From assembly GCA_947561395.2 (NCBI GenBank), contig OX387184.1, forward strand, positions 27,022,766 to 27,086,765: a DNA stretch of 64,000 nucleotides, in the 5' to 3' direction. Origin of the DNA: Buxus sempervirens (lineage: Eukaryota; Streptophyta; Magnoliopsida; Buxales; Buxaceae). The position numbers and the translations under genes were made by a program. Below the pieces are notes generated by a model. The model saw only the letters and a list, made by a program, of their open reading frames with translations. It searched no databases and was not told the DNA's origin. Shown in pieces: positions 11,001-25,700 of the stretch. Position 1 is the first letter of the stretch, and each line of letters begins with the position of its first letter.

Positions 11001-14000
11001 TCTATATTGACTTTTATACCCCAATTAATAACTTACAACCACATACAGTATGCACGTGCCACCCGCTAGTCAAACCGAATAAGAAGATATGAATGTGAAT
11101 CATAAAAATATAATTAATTCATCTTGATTCCTGGTGTACATATGATTCATAATGATCTTATTGATTATTTTATGGGAAAATGTAGTGATATGGCTACTTG
11201 AAGCCCTTGCTTGGCTTCACCGGTAGACAGAATCAGCAGCTAAGGAATAGCTTTTCATCTGAATCCACAGACTGAAGCAAAAGGCACGAAATCAATCAAT
11301 CACACAATGTGGCCAACAGTTACAGAAAATTTCCTTCCAAGGATTTGATTATGGAAATTAGCAGCAAAGAGAAAAAAGAAACAGGGAATGAGAGCCCTTT
11401 TGTCCACCTGAAAGACAGCTCAACCATACTTATATGTTCATGACAACTGACAAGGATAGCAAGTCAGAAACAGTACCACAAAGGTGAATAGTTTCAGCTG
11501 AATCTTAAGAACAATATTCCCAGTAACCATTTTCACTCAACATCCTGACTTCATAAGTGTCTTTTATGTCCATACAAGCTAAGGTCAAAGAATTACCTCC
11601 ACATTGCACTCAACTGACATGAAGTGATCACTGGGTCTCACTTCGCGTCTCTGGCTAGTCTTGTCAATAAAGTCCTCAAGATAAAACTTCATGTCACTTA
11701 GGGAAGTTGGATAAACTTTGAGCTTCTGTGGCGCCTATTCTCTAGACCAACCTTGCCACATACTTCATCAATTTTATTCAACCTGTAAGTCTTGGAAAAC
11801 CATTTTACTAATAATCTTCTGTCAACCATAACAAACTCATCTTGGCATGACCTTATACATGACGTCAAACTCAACACGTTGTTCTTCTCACTTCTTCATG
11901 CATAGACAACATTTCCCAGATGATTGAATCCTAATTATCATATATTTACTTCGCATCCTTCCAAGTCAGTCAGTTGTCTCAAGCCTAACAGGATCACATT
12001 TAAATCAGCCAGTAACTCTTAACTAACTGCTTGTTTGCAGCTCAACTTCTCTTGAACTAAAACTGATGTTGTCAAATCATTTTAGTGGCTCCAAATACAT
12101 AAGAAGTGCCATTCTATTGTTCCATTCAACTTCTGAGTTCCAGATGCAACATAAACATCTCCTTGCACAGCAATTCCTGCTAACTTGGCAGGCACTAATG
12201 TCAACTCAAATAGAAAACCTAGATTTTGAGGACGTAAGAGGGTCAGCATCCTCATCTCAATCCAACAAGGACAACAACTCTATGTGAATTTCATTTTTCT
12301 TTCCACGTCTTTAAACAAAACACATTCTTCTCTAAATTTTGACAGACCTTTCCTAGGATGAACCACATGTTCTCATAAAGTCTGGAAATATACATCAAAC
12401 TCAAAAGGATTAGCATCAAAAGAAGATTCAACTATTTAATCTGCTTCTCAGGACCTTATATCTCACTTCAATTCCAACATAATCAACCTCTGGAAACTGT
12501 TTGTATTCACAAAGACTGGAAGTACAACCATGGAGAAAAGGCAAAGTAGTACCCCACAATGTCTGAGGGTCTATGGCCTCATCTGAACTCAAAGTAATAG
12601 AGCATTGCACCATCTTCAATATAAACAAATATTTTTCAACTTCAGATATGGATTTCAATTTCATGTCCAACTTATCTTCATCACCAAACTTGGACCTGTT
12701 CTCTTACTGCAGCCCTTTCAGTTCTTGGTCAATGGACAGGATAAAACACAAACACCAATCATATCTACGTTAACATAAATATTAGTGATAACGTGCATAG
12801 ATAGACTAGTATCGCTTGACTTCAATGTTCAACCATTTGTATTACTTAAGATTAGGAATATTTGAAAAATAAAAGGGTACACAATAAAAATTCATGGTGT
12901 TTGAAATGGATTTAGGTGATCCAACAAGATGGAATTTTATTCTTGTCTTCTTTTTGCTATGTAATATTATATCTTTTGACATATAAAACTTCATGAACTT
13001 TATGAGATTACAACTAAGAAATTTAAAAATTCCATATTAATAACTAGACAGAGGGCAGCGACATGGGATCCTGTCATACTTGCTTGGAACCCAGCATCCA
13101 GCTGCATAGCACTGGCACGTAATCATTCATTTGTTTTCCAATACCAACGATGCTCTAACATATTACACTTTAATCAGTTAAGTTATGAGGAAAGTTGATG
13201 TCTGACACCCCCATAGCAGACTACCCAATTGACATGGTTTATCACTGGTAAAGAAATATCTCTGATTCATGTTAGTTAACATTAAGTACAATGTATGAAA
13301 AAGAAATGTATCCATACAGTGAAGAATTAGATCCACGCCCAAAAAATATACTGGAGCACATATGATATCTCATGGCATAGTTTCTGAAATGAAGTTATCC
13401 TTATATTTAGATGCACAAAAACACACACATGAAAAGGTAACTTCATTTTCAAAGAGATTCTGACATCTACACAGAGATTATTTTTCAGAGTGTAACATGA
13501 ACCTCTTTGATCGTAGCTTTAACAGGAACACCAAGAACAGCAGCACCATGTAGCCAACCATCTTGAAGAACCTGAGTCATGTTAAGCATGTGTTTTTAAA
13601 TCGTCAAGATGCATATGCCGAAAGAGCAAGAGAGAGAAAGAGACACACACAACAGACACAGAGAAATTCAGAAAAAACTTTTATGTATATAAACAGTGAC
13701 AGTTCCAATTTTCTGAAAGAAAAAACTGTCGAAAAGCTAGAAGAAAGATGAATTTGGAACTGAATTTATGCAATGCACTTATTGCATCAACAAAAATAGA
13801 TCACTGAGTTTTCCATACCACATGCAATCTCTGATTCATTTATGTGTATAAATCACCTAAAATACTAGCTCACTACCAAAAACAAACAGACAATGACCAC
13901 TAAGCCACAAGTTCAGATGTCATCATCTAATGTTACCTGAAAATAAGGTGGAGATTAAGAAGGCATCTATGACACTTAGAAAACAATCAATGTTACATAT

Positions 14001-17000
14001 CTCTTTCCTAAAGAATATCATTACAAGAAAATTGTCAGGATTTGAAATATTTTTAATATCTCTTTGCCTTTGTGGATAGAGTTTTTCTACTTGCTCATGA
14101 TTTGTTTTGAACTTTTGATATGATGTAAACCACAAGAAAAGCCCCCTAGAATGTGACCATCATCATCTATACATCTCACCTACTGGGTGACAGATGGAGC
14201 CTATCCTTCTCCCCATTTGGATCAGTATAGATGTGCCTTATAAGCATCAAGAGTTAGATATGCTAATAGCCTGTGGTAGTTATGGAGTTATGTGGTTAAT
14301 CCTCTTGATGCTGCATTTCTATGACCTCTTTTATGGCACACGGAAGAAGCATGTATATATAGATAGAGAGAGATTGTAATATATAGAAGCATAGCATTGT
14401 TCTACATAATATATATCATTGTGAAATCTTCAAAGTTTCAAACTGGTCCATAACTATGTTTTATATCCTCCTTTAAGTTTGTAAGCAGCGTCGCGGCGTG
14501 CTGCCGAAAAATCGAGTGGCATTCGGCTAGCAGCACGTTTCGCTAGCCGAATGCCGCTCTTTGCATTTCTCTAAGAAATGCCGATGAATTTCGATGCGTT
14601 TCGTCGCAACTTTTTTTTTTAAAAATTTTTAAGTCGCGCACGGGAAACAAACGCTTTAAGTCGTCGATTTGGGCAAAAATTTCGCCCAAATCAATGACAT
14701 TTCGTTTGCAACGAACAAGGAAAGTGGTTTTGAGTTTTCTTCTTCAAATCTTGACAATTTTTTGTGAAATCTGTCCCAAAGTTCATTTTTCTTCAAGATC
14801 TTGGTTCTAGAAATAACATAGACACAATTTGGAGTGGGATTTGAGCTCATATGACGTTCTTGCTCCATCTTGAAGAAGGTAAACGTCCACTTCTTGATTT
14901 CTTCTATTTTATAGCCTTAAACATATTAGATTAAGTTGAAATTAGGATATGTTAGGCTTTGGCACCCGATCTATCAATGGGTGCCATTATTTTATTTTTT
15001 TTTTTAAATTAATTTTTTTAATTATTTGTGACGAAAATTAATTAAAAATAGGGAAAAATATACAAAAATACAAAAGTTATGTTATAATTGATAAAATTAT
15101 TATGAATGCTATGTATTATTATCTATAAATATTTGTTTGAAAATTAATTTTTTTAATTATTTCTCATGAAAATTAATTAAAAATAGGGAAAAACACAAAA
15201 ATCATATTATAATTTAATAATAATTACTGTGAATGCCATGTATAATTATCTATAATTATTTGCATGAAAATTAATTTTTTTAATTATTTCTCACAAAAAT
15301 TAATTAAAATTTAAAAATAGGGAAAAATATAAAAATCATGTTAGAAATTAATAAAAGTTATTATGAATGCCATGTATAATTTTTTATAATTATTTGCATG
15401 AAAATTAATTTTTTTAATTATTTCTTACGAAAATTAATTATTAATTATTAATTTGTTTTGTATTGTATTCGCAACTAATATTATAAGTTTGTTTTGTAAC
15501 TAAACTGTTGTTGGTATTTTATTTGTACGTCGTGCAGGTGATTGTTGATTGTTACTGTATTGATCTGGTATGGCTTCTGGCTCTGGCACTGGCAATGGAG
15601 GCGACCAGTAGGGTCGTAGGCTAGTAGATATTGGCTGGAGGCACTGTAAGAAAGTGGATGAGGATAGAAATAAGACGGGATGCAACTATTGTGGCCAGCA
15701 ATTTAAGGGTGGTGGGATTTCACGGTTGAAGCAACACCTAGCACATGGCTACAAAAATGTAGTCAACTTTCCAAGAGTACCTCCAGACGTAAAAAAAACA
15801 AATGCAAGAACATCTACACACAGGGACGATTGGCCGGCAGGAGAAGAGGGTCATAAAGCATGAGATCAGACGCAGGCTAGGGAGCCTGTACGATCACCTA
15901 CTGGGGGTGAGGATTCAGATGATGATATTTTCTACCCTGCTGATATAATGAATGAGGCAGAGAGGGCTGCATTTCGAGCTAATGTTCGAGATTCTTTACG
16001 AGATGAGTACGAGAGGAGGGAGAGCCACAGATTGGGCTTAGAGAGGGGTGGTTACTCAGAAGGTGATCATGGTAGCCATACTCGAAGTTCAGAGCATAGG
16101 GCTCAGCCTGCATTAGGGTGGACACAGAGTACGAGGATGCCGGACTACCCTACGGAACCCCAGTTATATCGTTCTTCTGGATTGAAACAGAAAAGACTTA
16201 GAGATGTTTGGAGCAAAGGATCATTGAAGGAGAAAATGGGAAAATACATATCGAAATTTTCATTTTTAATAACATCCCAACAAATACAGCAGCATCTCCT
16301 CACTTTAAGAAAATGGTAGACGCTATTCAGGAGGCGGGTCCAGGAGTGCAGCCGCCTACACCCCGTGACATTTTGGGTAAATATCTGGATGAGGAGCAGG
16401 AGATGAAAGATTTTATTGCATCCCTACGACCTCATTGGGAGCAATTCAGGGTGACCATTATGTATGATGGTTAGACAGGTCCTACTAGACTGTCCATCAT
16501 CAACTTCATGGTATACTGTAAAGGGAAGGCAGTGTTCTTGAAGTCAGTGGACGTATTAGATAAAATAAAGGAAGCAGAGTATATAGCACGTCTACTTGAG
16601 GAAGTCATAGCTGAGGTTGATACACAGTATGTGGTCCAAATTGTCACAGATAATGGAAACAATTATAAGAAGGCTGGGAAGATCATGCAAGAGAAATATA
16701 GTATATACTGGACACCGTGTGCGGCGCATTGCATTGACTTGATGTTGGAGGCGATTGCATAGAGGAGCACAGTAGTCAGTGTTCTACAAGATGCCCGAGC
16801 CCTGACGACATTTGTCTATAACCACAACTTTGTACTAGCAAAGATGAGAGAGATATGCAGTGGAAACATAGTTCGGCCTGATATTACCAGATTTGGCACA
16901 AACTACATTGCCCTAGAGAGTATTTTGAAGCATCAGACTAGACTAAGAACACTTTTTACTAGTCAGGATTAGTGTACTTCCTCTCATAGCAGAATGGCAG

Positions 17001-20000
17001 TAGGCAGAAAAGTTGAGGACATTGTATTGTCTAGTAAATTTTGGGATGATGTCGGAGCCATTGTGGGATATTTTGAGCCTATGTACCATGTATTAAGAAT
17101 TGTTGATACAGATGCTTATCCCATGAGAGGGTCCATATATGAATACATGAGAGTCATGAAGGCCCAGATTATGAATGCACAGCCTGACTCGTACCAATGG
17201 GTGCACAAGATTATTAATGCGAGATGACCAAGACTTTGTTACATGCGAGATGATCTTTAGGCCTTCAAGTTTTTCTATCAAAGTAGAAGAACTATTATAG
17301 TTTTTCTTTTCTTTTCCCGTTTTGTTTTTTTTGGTAGACATTGTGCCTTGAAATATGATCGTTTGAAAATGACAATCAATTCCCCTTTCACGAAAAAGTA
17401 TTTTAAATTTATGGGAAGATTCAGTAACTATTGTGAAAAACACAGAAATGAATACTGATATTTCAGAAAGAAAAAATATGCAACGAAGTCTTAGTTCATC
17501 TCGCATTAATAATCTTGTGCACCCATTGGTACGAGTCAGGCTGTGCATTCATAATCTGGACCTTCATGACTCTCATGCACTCATATATGGACCTTATCGT
17601 GGGATAGACATCCGTATCAACAATCCTCAATACACGGAACATAGACTCCAAATATCCCACAATGGCTCGGACGTCATCCCAAAATTTATTAGACAATACA
17701 ATGTCCTCGACTTTCCTGCCTGCTGCCGTTCTGCTATGAGAGGAATTACACCAATCCTGACTAGTAAAAAGTGTCCTCAGTCCAACCCGATGCTTCAAAA
17801 TACTCTCTAGGCAATGTAGTTCGTGCCAAATCTAATAATACCAAGCAGAACTATGTCTCCACCACATATCTCTCTCATCTTTGCTAATACAAAGTTGTAG
17901 TTGTAGACAAATGTCGTCAGGGCTCGAGCATCTCGTAGAACACTGAGTACTGTAATCCTCTGTGCAATTGCCTCTAACATCAAGTCGATGCAATGCACTG
18001 CACACGGTATCCAATATATACTCTATTTCTCCTGTATGATCTTCCCAGCCTTCTTATAATTGCTTCCATTATCTGTAACAATTTGGACCACATACTGTGT
18101 ACCGACCTCAGCTATGACCTTTTCAAGTAGTTGTGCTATATACTCTGCTTCTTTTATTTTATCTGATGCGTCCACTAACTACAAAAACACTGTTTTCCCT
18201 CTACAGTATACCATGAAGTTGATGATGGACAGTTTAGTAGGACCTGTCCAACCATCACACATAATGGTCACCCTGAACTGTTCCCAATGAGGTCGTAGGG
18301 ATGCAATAAAATCTCTCATCTCCCACTCCTCATCCAAATATTTACCCATAATGTCACGGGGTGTAGGCGGCTGCACTCCTAAACCCGTCTCCTGAATAGT
18401 GTCTACCATGTTCTTAAAGTGAGGAGATGCTGCTGCATTTGCTGGGATGTGATTAAAAATGAAAATTTTCGATATGTATTTTCCTATTCTCTCCTTCAGT
18501 GATCCTTTACTCCAAACATCTCTAAGTCTCTTCTGTCTCGATCCAGAAAAACGATATAACTGGGGCTCCGTAGGGTAGTCCGGCATCCCCGTACTCTATG
18601 TCCGCCCTAATGCAAGTTCAGCCCTATGCCCTGAACCTCAAGCATGGCTACCATGATCACCTCCCAAGTAACCACCCCTCTCCAAGCCCAATCTGTGGCT
18701 CTCCCTCCTCTCATACTCATCCCGTAAAGAATCTCGAACACTAACTCGAAATGCGGCCCTCTCTGCCTCAGTCATCATATCAGCAAGGTAGACAATGTCA
18801 TCATCTGAATCCTCACCCCTAGCAGATGGTCATGCAAGCTCACTAGCCTTCATTTCATACTCTATGGCTCTCTTCTCCTGCCAGCCAGTCGTCCCTGTGT
18901 GTAAATGTTCTTACATTTGTTTTTTTACGTCTGAAGGTACTCTTTGACAGTTGACTACATTTTTGTAGCCATGTGCTAGGTGTTGCGTTAACCGTGAAAT
19001 CCCACTAACCTTCAATTGCTAGCCACAATAGTTGCATTCCGTCTTATTTCTATCTTCATCCACTTTCTTACAGTACCTCTAGCTAATATCTACCAGCCTA
19101 CGACCCTACTGGTCGCCTCCACTGCCAATACTAGAACCAGAGGCCATACCAGATCAATACAGTAACAATCAACAATCAACAATCACATGCACGACATACA
19201 AATAAAATACCAACAACAGTTTAGTTACAAAACAAACCTATAATGTTAGATGCGAATACAATATAAAACAAATTAATAATTAATAATTAATTTTCGTGAG
19301 AAATAATTAAAAAAATTAATTTTCATTCAAATAATTATAGATAATTATACATGGCATTCATAATAACTTTTATTAACTTATAACATGATTTTTGTATTTT
19401 TATATTTTTCCCTATTTTTAAATTTCAATTAATTTTCGTGAGAAATAATTAAAAAATTAATTTTCATGCAAATAATTATAGATAATTATACATGGCATTC
19501 ATAGTAATTATTATTAAATTATAACATGATTTTTGTATTTTTTATTTTTCCCTATTTTTAATTAATTTTTGGCATAAATAATTAAAAAAATTAATTTCGA
19601 AAAAAAATTAAAATAACGGCACCCATCGATAGATCCGGTGCCAAAGCATAACATATCCTAATTTCAGCCTAATCTAATATGTTTAAGGCTATAAAATAGA
19701 AGAAATCAAGAAATTGACGTTTACCTTCTTCAAGATGGAGCAAGAACGTCGTATGAGCTCAAATCCCACTCCAAATCGTGCCTATGTTGTTTCTAGAACC
19801 AAGATCTTGAAGAAAAATGAACTTTAGGACAAATTTCACCCAAAATCGTCAAGATTTGAAGAAGAAAACTCAAAACCCCTCTTCCTATTTCGTTGCAGAC
19901 AAAATGTCGTCGATTTGGGCGAAATTTCACCCAAATCGACGACTTAAAATGTCCATTTCGCGCGCGCATGCGATTAGCACGTGCGCACGACTAAAAAATT

Positions 20001-22677
20001 TTAAAAAAAAAGTTTCAACGAAATGCATCGAAATTTCAATGCGTTTCATCGAAACTCATCGACATTTCTCAGAGAAATGCAAAGAGCGGCATTTGGCTAG
20101 CAAAACGTGCCGCTAGCTGAATGCCACTCGATTTTTCAACGGCACGCCGCGACTGAAAACGCTGGTTAGAAGATAAGCAACCTTTTTGCGCCTACAAACT
20201 GATGCAAGACAGGTCATGTTTGGAACCTTATATTTGGGCTGTAACCCAAAACAGAAAATTAAGAGGTAATTAAAAGAAAAACTTAAACGTATTTATTTTT
20301 CTGTTCTCAGAAAATCCAGGGATCTAAATAAAACCTAAGAGATCTATAGGATATAACTTTGCAGTCTATACACACAGCTCTTTAACCTTTTTTATGTCTC
20401 CAGATGATACCAAAGGTCTGGCCGAATCATGGATGCAGACAAGTTCAGAATTAAAATCAACCGCCTGTAGAAATTAACAGAAAAAAAAAAGACAAAAATT
20501 AGATCAAACCATATGAACAAAAATATGCACAGCAAAGGATATATAACATTGAGAAATTTTATAAAGGTCACCATTAAATTATAAATGAAGAACATGCAGT
20601 AACTATGAGTATAACCTCCATAAGATATCATTGTTCAGAAAATATCTAATCAAGTAGGGAATAATGTATCAAAATCTAAATCACTAAAAATGTAAAAAAA
20701 AAAAGGTGGCTACAGATTCATGGAGACAGAGTTATTCCAAGAATTGAAGCGTCGTCTGGTGCCTAGTTCCAAACATAAATTTGGCAATGGACAACAGATA
20801 GAGTAGCAGTTCCCTATTCTTAATCAATGCATAATATTTAAAGTTATTTTTGGATCTGTAGATTATCTGTTCATTCCCTGTGAAATCGCTAGAGATATTT
20901 AGGCTTCTTATTATTGCCTGGAATTGCATGGGGTTTTCTAAAGGAGCTAATGATGTTATTTGATCTCTCCAAGATTCATCCCTCTGGTTGTCTGGGTTTT
21001 GGTCCTCAGGCTTATGAGGGACCGAAAATGCAAAATAGGTGGATCTTTCAGGGCAGATATTTCTCTATTCCACACATCTTTCTCATTTAGCCTAAAATAC
21101 TCGATTGGGTATCAAATTTAGCAATGGTCATTAACTTGGACGCCTCTACCTTCCACAGCTTTTAGATGAGCTTGCCTCTACTGTCACAAGATTGTGACTT
21201 TGTGAGATTGTGTGTATTTCTGGATCTAAGAAGATCCAGAACTTTAAGTCCACTTTAAGTTATGATATCTGATAAAAAAAAAATTCAAAAGAAAGAGAGA
21301 GAATCAAATTTCGAACAAAACCCTATATTTAGTTGTCTATAAACCACATCTTCTGCAGCAATATGAAAAATACCGATCAATAGCCAAATTCCTTTTAATT
21401 TACGTGCAAAACATCAATCACATAACACCCCAAACACGCCTCTCTACTAAACATAGCTCTCTACTGAATCCATCTCACTATAATTCTATGTGCAGTATCC
21501 TCATTAATGTCTACCTCCTGAATAATTGACTGAAGATAAAAAAATTTGATTATTTGTAAAAAGCTCTTGATTCTCAAAAACTATAAAGAAAAACAAAATC
21601 ACCATCATCATCATAGCTTAGATTTGAAGATATTCCACCATCACAGACATAATTCATCAGCATAGTCATAAAGCTTAGGAAAGCCTACATAGTAAATACT
21701 GAACCTAGCTAAATTCCTACACACTTTCCCAACAGACCACGCACCAAGGGGACTTGCCTAGTGAACTTAGCAACATGGTTCTGAATATCATATAGATACA
21801 CTCGATATCAAGTACGAGGCCACTCAATACAACATGTTACCATAAATATCGAAATGATTATTTTTGGAGCAAATTATTCAATGCTTTAAACATATTGGAA
21901 GTCATAAGTGGTCATGTTTAATGTAGCAGCTGATACAATTGGATCTCTTGATTCATTTGTCTTTTTTATTTCCAAGAAAATTGAGATAGGTCAAACCAAA
22001 AACCAAACCAAACTGAAAAAGAAAATGAATTTAAAAACCGAAAATGAAACCAATTTTGTTTGGTAAAATAAAAACCAATCTGAGAAAACTAAATGTACAA
22101 CCGTCTCGGGCTCTCAATGTGAGCCTTTCACTTCCTCTCTCAAATCAAATTCTGGTCACAAGCTCCCAATTTGAGTGCCTCTACTTCACTTCTCTTTACT
22201 GAAATCAAATACTAGTCTTAACTTATTACCTTCTTTTGATTGACAAAAAGATATATACAGAGACAGAGAGAGAATGAGCTAGTAATGTATATAGTGACAG
22301 TACAGAGAGAGTTCATTGTTGATAGAGATAGATAAGGACAGAGAAATTGAGTCCATCAATAATAATAGAGTCATGATAGAGAGAGAGAGAGAGATGGGGT
22401 TGGGTTTACTAGCGCTTTGAGCCTCAACAAACTTCCACATTCAGTCACTATTCTCGTGTTTTCTCATCTCAAAACCCTAATAATTTTTCTCCAGAGGCAT
22501 TATATCCACACTTGAGGTTCAAAATCCAGAAGCAACAATAGCTATTATGATAACACAACCAAAACTCTCTACTTGAAACCTTGTTGGTGGAGTACCTTGT
22601 GGGTGGAGCTAGAATTCATTCCAGCAATGACGACAATGAGATCAAGGTCTTCAACTCTTTGTCAATGGGTAACTATC

Positions 22678-22733
<56 letters not shown>

Positions 22734-25700
22734 AAAGGTGTGATGTTGGCATACCTTGGTGAACATTGAAGATGACAACACTACTAAGCTAGGGTTTCCT
22801 CTGTGAAGAGAAGAGGATCAAGGAGAGAATAGATCTCTCCTTTCCTTCTATACCAAATCAGTTGAATGGATTGGTTCAACCAGCTTGGTTAGATTAACTT
22901 GAAGTTTTAGTCTTGGATTATTAGAGACATGTATGTCAGTTTAATAGGATTTATTTCGGTATATCAGACACCTTAAATAAACTGAACTAAATTGATTTGG
23001 TTTTGTGAATTTTTAAATTGCAACTAAACCAAAGTACTAATAAAACTGAACCAAACCGATTTTTTTTTTTGGTTTGGTTCAATTGGTTTTCGGTTTACAC
23101 CAAACCAATTAACACCCCTACTTGGTATGAAGGTAAAAGCCTTGGGCCGTAGCCACTTTGCATAGCAAAGGTTAGGTCAATTGCTAGTCCACCCATCCCA
23201 AGACTTATGCTAGGTTATGGTCCTTTCTATCAAAAATATGAATCCATTATATTCTTTTCATATCTTTATTATAAAAATAATTTTAGATATAGAAATGAAT
23301 AATTTTGTAACCATATTCCTCTTTAAAGCTTGATTATTGTACATAAACACAATCCACAGATGAGTGTAGACACTAAAATTTTTGTATCATCAAGTAAAAA
23401 AAGTTCACAAAGTCAAATAATTGACTTTAGTAAATGAGATTAAATCCAAGGCCAAGGCATATTCAAAATGCAAGCAAATAAGCCCGGGTTAAGCAAAATG
23501 GTGGTTCGACCCGTAGATTATAAAATACAGGCAAAACAAATAGCCCACAAATCTGGCCCATTTATCAGACATGGGCCCACAAGGCAAGATATGGGTCATA
23601 TTTGTTACCAAAACAAAAAAATAAATGAGTCTTATGGTAACAAAGTGTGACGATTCAAATAAGGAAAGTCACAAACCCTACAGAAATTCAAAGAAAGTTG
23701 GAGAAACTCATTCAAGTCTACACCAAATCTACCCCGTTTTCTCTTCATCAAATTTATACTTTGAGAAAAGAGAAGGCAAATCACAATCGCAAGGAAAGAA
23801 GATCATCCGGTTCGAGATCAAGCTTTACGGTCCCCGAATCGAAAATCGAAGTCCAATTTGAGATCAAGCTCTAGCAACCCTCAAGTCGAATATTGAAGTC
23901 TAATTCAAGATCAAGCTCGTGTAGCCCTTGGATCAAAGACCTATTAAGAAGATCAAATCAGAGGAGAAATTACAAAGATTGTAACCCATTTCTTCTTTTC
24001 AAATACGAATTGTAATTTGTTTACATTTTTCTTATCTTTTGTTTCAATGAGATATCAATTACAAGGACAAATTATTTTCACATCTCAATATTAATAATAA
24101 ACACTTCCTAAAAATGAATTTTTTTATCAGTTTTGTTTTTAGCATTGAATACATTGCATGTTCTTTTAGACGACTTTGATCCTACACATAAATTCTTATA
24201 GCACTAATGTTTTTGTGGTGATGTACGCCATACTGAGGATGAATTGTTTGTATGAAGATATTTCTTTTTGGTGTGAGAAATTTCAAAAGGATTTGACTGC
24301 TTTTGAAATCTAAAGGATTAGATCTTGTTGATTAAGAGTTAATTGATGCCATTTGCTGCTTATGAAGAATCTAGAGCTGATCCTATACGTCACTTCTTGT
24401 GGTACTGAAGATGCAATGAGGTAGCTTTGGAAACAAAAATTTATTGTTGTAGCAGCAATTCTTTCTTATAGATTTTTTATTTCATTGTTGACATTTGTAT
24501 GGATTATGGAAGTTTTATATATTTTTGTATTAAGTGTTATATGAATGAATTTTCTTACAATATTTATTGGTTTATCTAGCATATTATAGCTATTATTAAT
24601 CTTCAATTAATTTTTCTAAAGTTTTCATTCATCTGCATGTATGGCGATTTGTTTCCATATCAATATGCATTCTTTTGTAGGCCTATGATATGAGAAACAT
24701 GTTTATTTATCATATGTTTTAGCTTAACTTCCTATCCAAATAGGTTTTCTTTTATGTATCCACCATTTTTTGCACATATCCACCATTTTACAGCATATCA
24801 GATAGTATCTCAAATACAATCCATTTCTGGATTGGTTGATAGGTACACCAGCCCGATATTTTGAACCATGATTACAAGATTCTCACTTAAACATATTTAC
24901 ATGTAATAATGCAAGATTAAAATTTATTAAAGTTAATGATATTAACCAAGTGATTCAAGTATAAGAAATTATCATTCATCTCCAGTTGTTCAAACACTCA
25001 AAGAAACATAAATAGAAAGTCTGAAGTCAGATAATAATATCTAATGAGCATACAAAAAGTATAAAATCTTTAACAACACAACCAAAGTTACTTTACATAT
25101 ATGTGATAGCACTCAGACTAGATCCTCAAAACACACACACATAGTCTTCACCAGTTTTTGTAAAACAACTGAAATAAATGATCTCAAATCCAAAAAAAAT
25201 AGCCTTTTTGTACAGCATGCAAATTGGCCTGCCACAACTATAAATCCAACAAGTCAAGGTCAGCAAAACAAATCTTGTTTTCCATCCCAATCTCTTAAAA
25301 TTTGCACTTTCAATCAGGCTATAAGTATCCAAATCCTTCCTGACAGACCCAATCCTGATTTTTCCGGTCTTCCTCTCGCTCTTTTAAATCTTTTAATGAA
25401 TATCCTCTCACAGCTTCTCATAAATGCCTCTTTATTGCAAACATTCTAAAATGAAATGCATGTCAATTCATCACATATGTGACCTCACAAGCATTTCCTT
25501 ATAAAAAAATGCAAAATCAACAAAACAAAAGAAAAAAAGGGTTCACACATGCTGTTACTAAGTTCGGAAACAATTTTATGGAAGTCTCTAATAAAATGAC
25601 AGCGGAAACATATAGGAATTATAACATATTCAGGTAAGTAGTTCAAATCAAGATCAAAGCACTTAGTAGAAGATTTGAAAGATTTCAAGCATTTTTTGTG

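Larger units (their letters stand above)
14486..17244. repeat. Palindrome left arm
   Basis: About 2.76 kb. Corresponds to the inverse of 17478-20164. The outermost bases differ from the right tip by a small deletion (CAGCG directly followed by TCGCGG). Homology stops just after a GCGAGATG...ACAT segment at 17244. Confidence 0.8.
14486..20164. mobile_element. 5.7-kb palindromic hAT-derived element
   Basis: A giant imperfect inverted repeat inside IspD intron 6. The left arm 14486-17244 and right arm 17478-20164 (inverted) match along their length, around a unique 233-bp spacer. Each arm runs from a CG-rich tip (right tip read inward CAGCGTTTTCAGTCGCGGCG) through AT-rich tandem repeats into the 5' half of a BED/DUF659 hAT transposase gene, so the gene halves point toward each other. 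Flanking octamers TTTGTAAG (14478-14485) and GTTAGAAG (20165-20172) share 5 of 8 positions, in keeping with an old hAT duplication. Neither arm contains the C-terminal hAT dimerisation region. Confidence 0.85.
17478..20164. repeat. Palindrome right arm
   Basis: About 2.69 kb, inverse of the left arm. It is shorter mainly because it has one fewer copy of the ~130-bp AT-rich tandem unit. Confidence 0.8.

Noticed and set aside
22581-22769. Coding frame through the GA tract
   Set aside because: The Arg-Glu repeat is only the translation of the (GA)n microsatellite.
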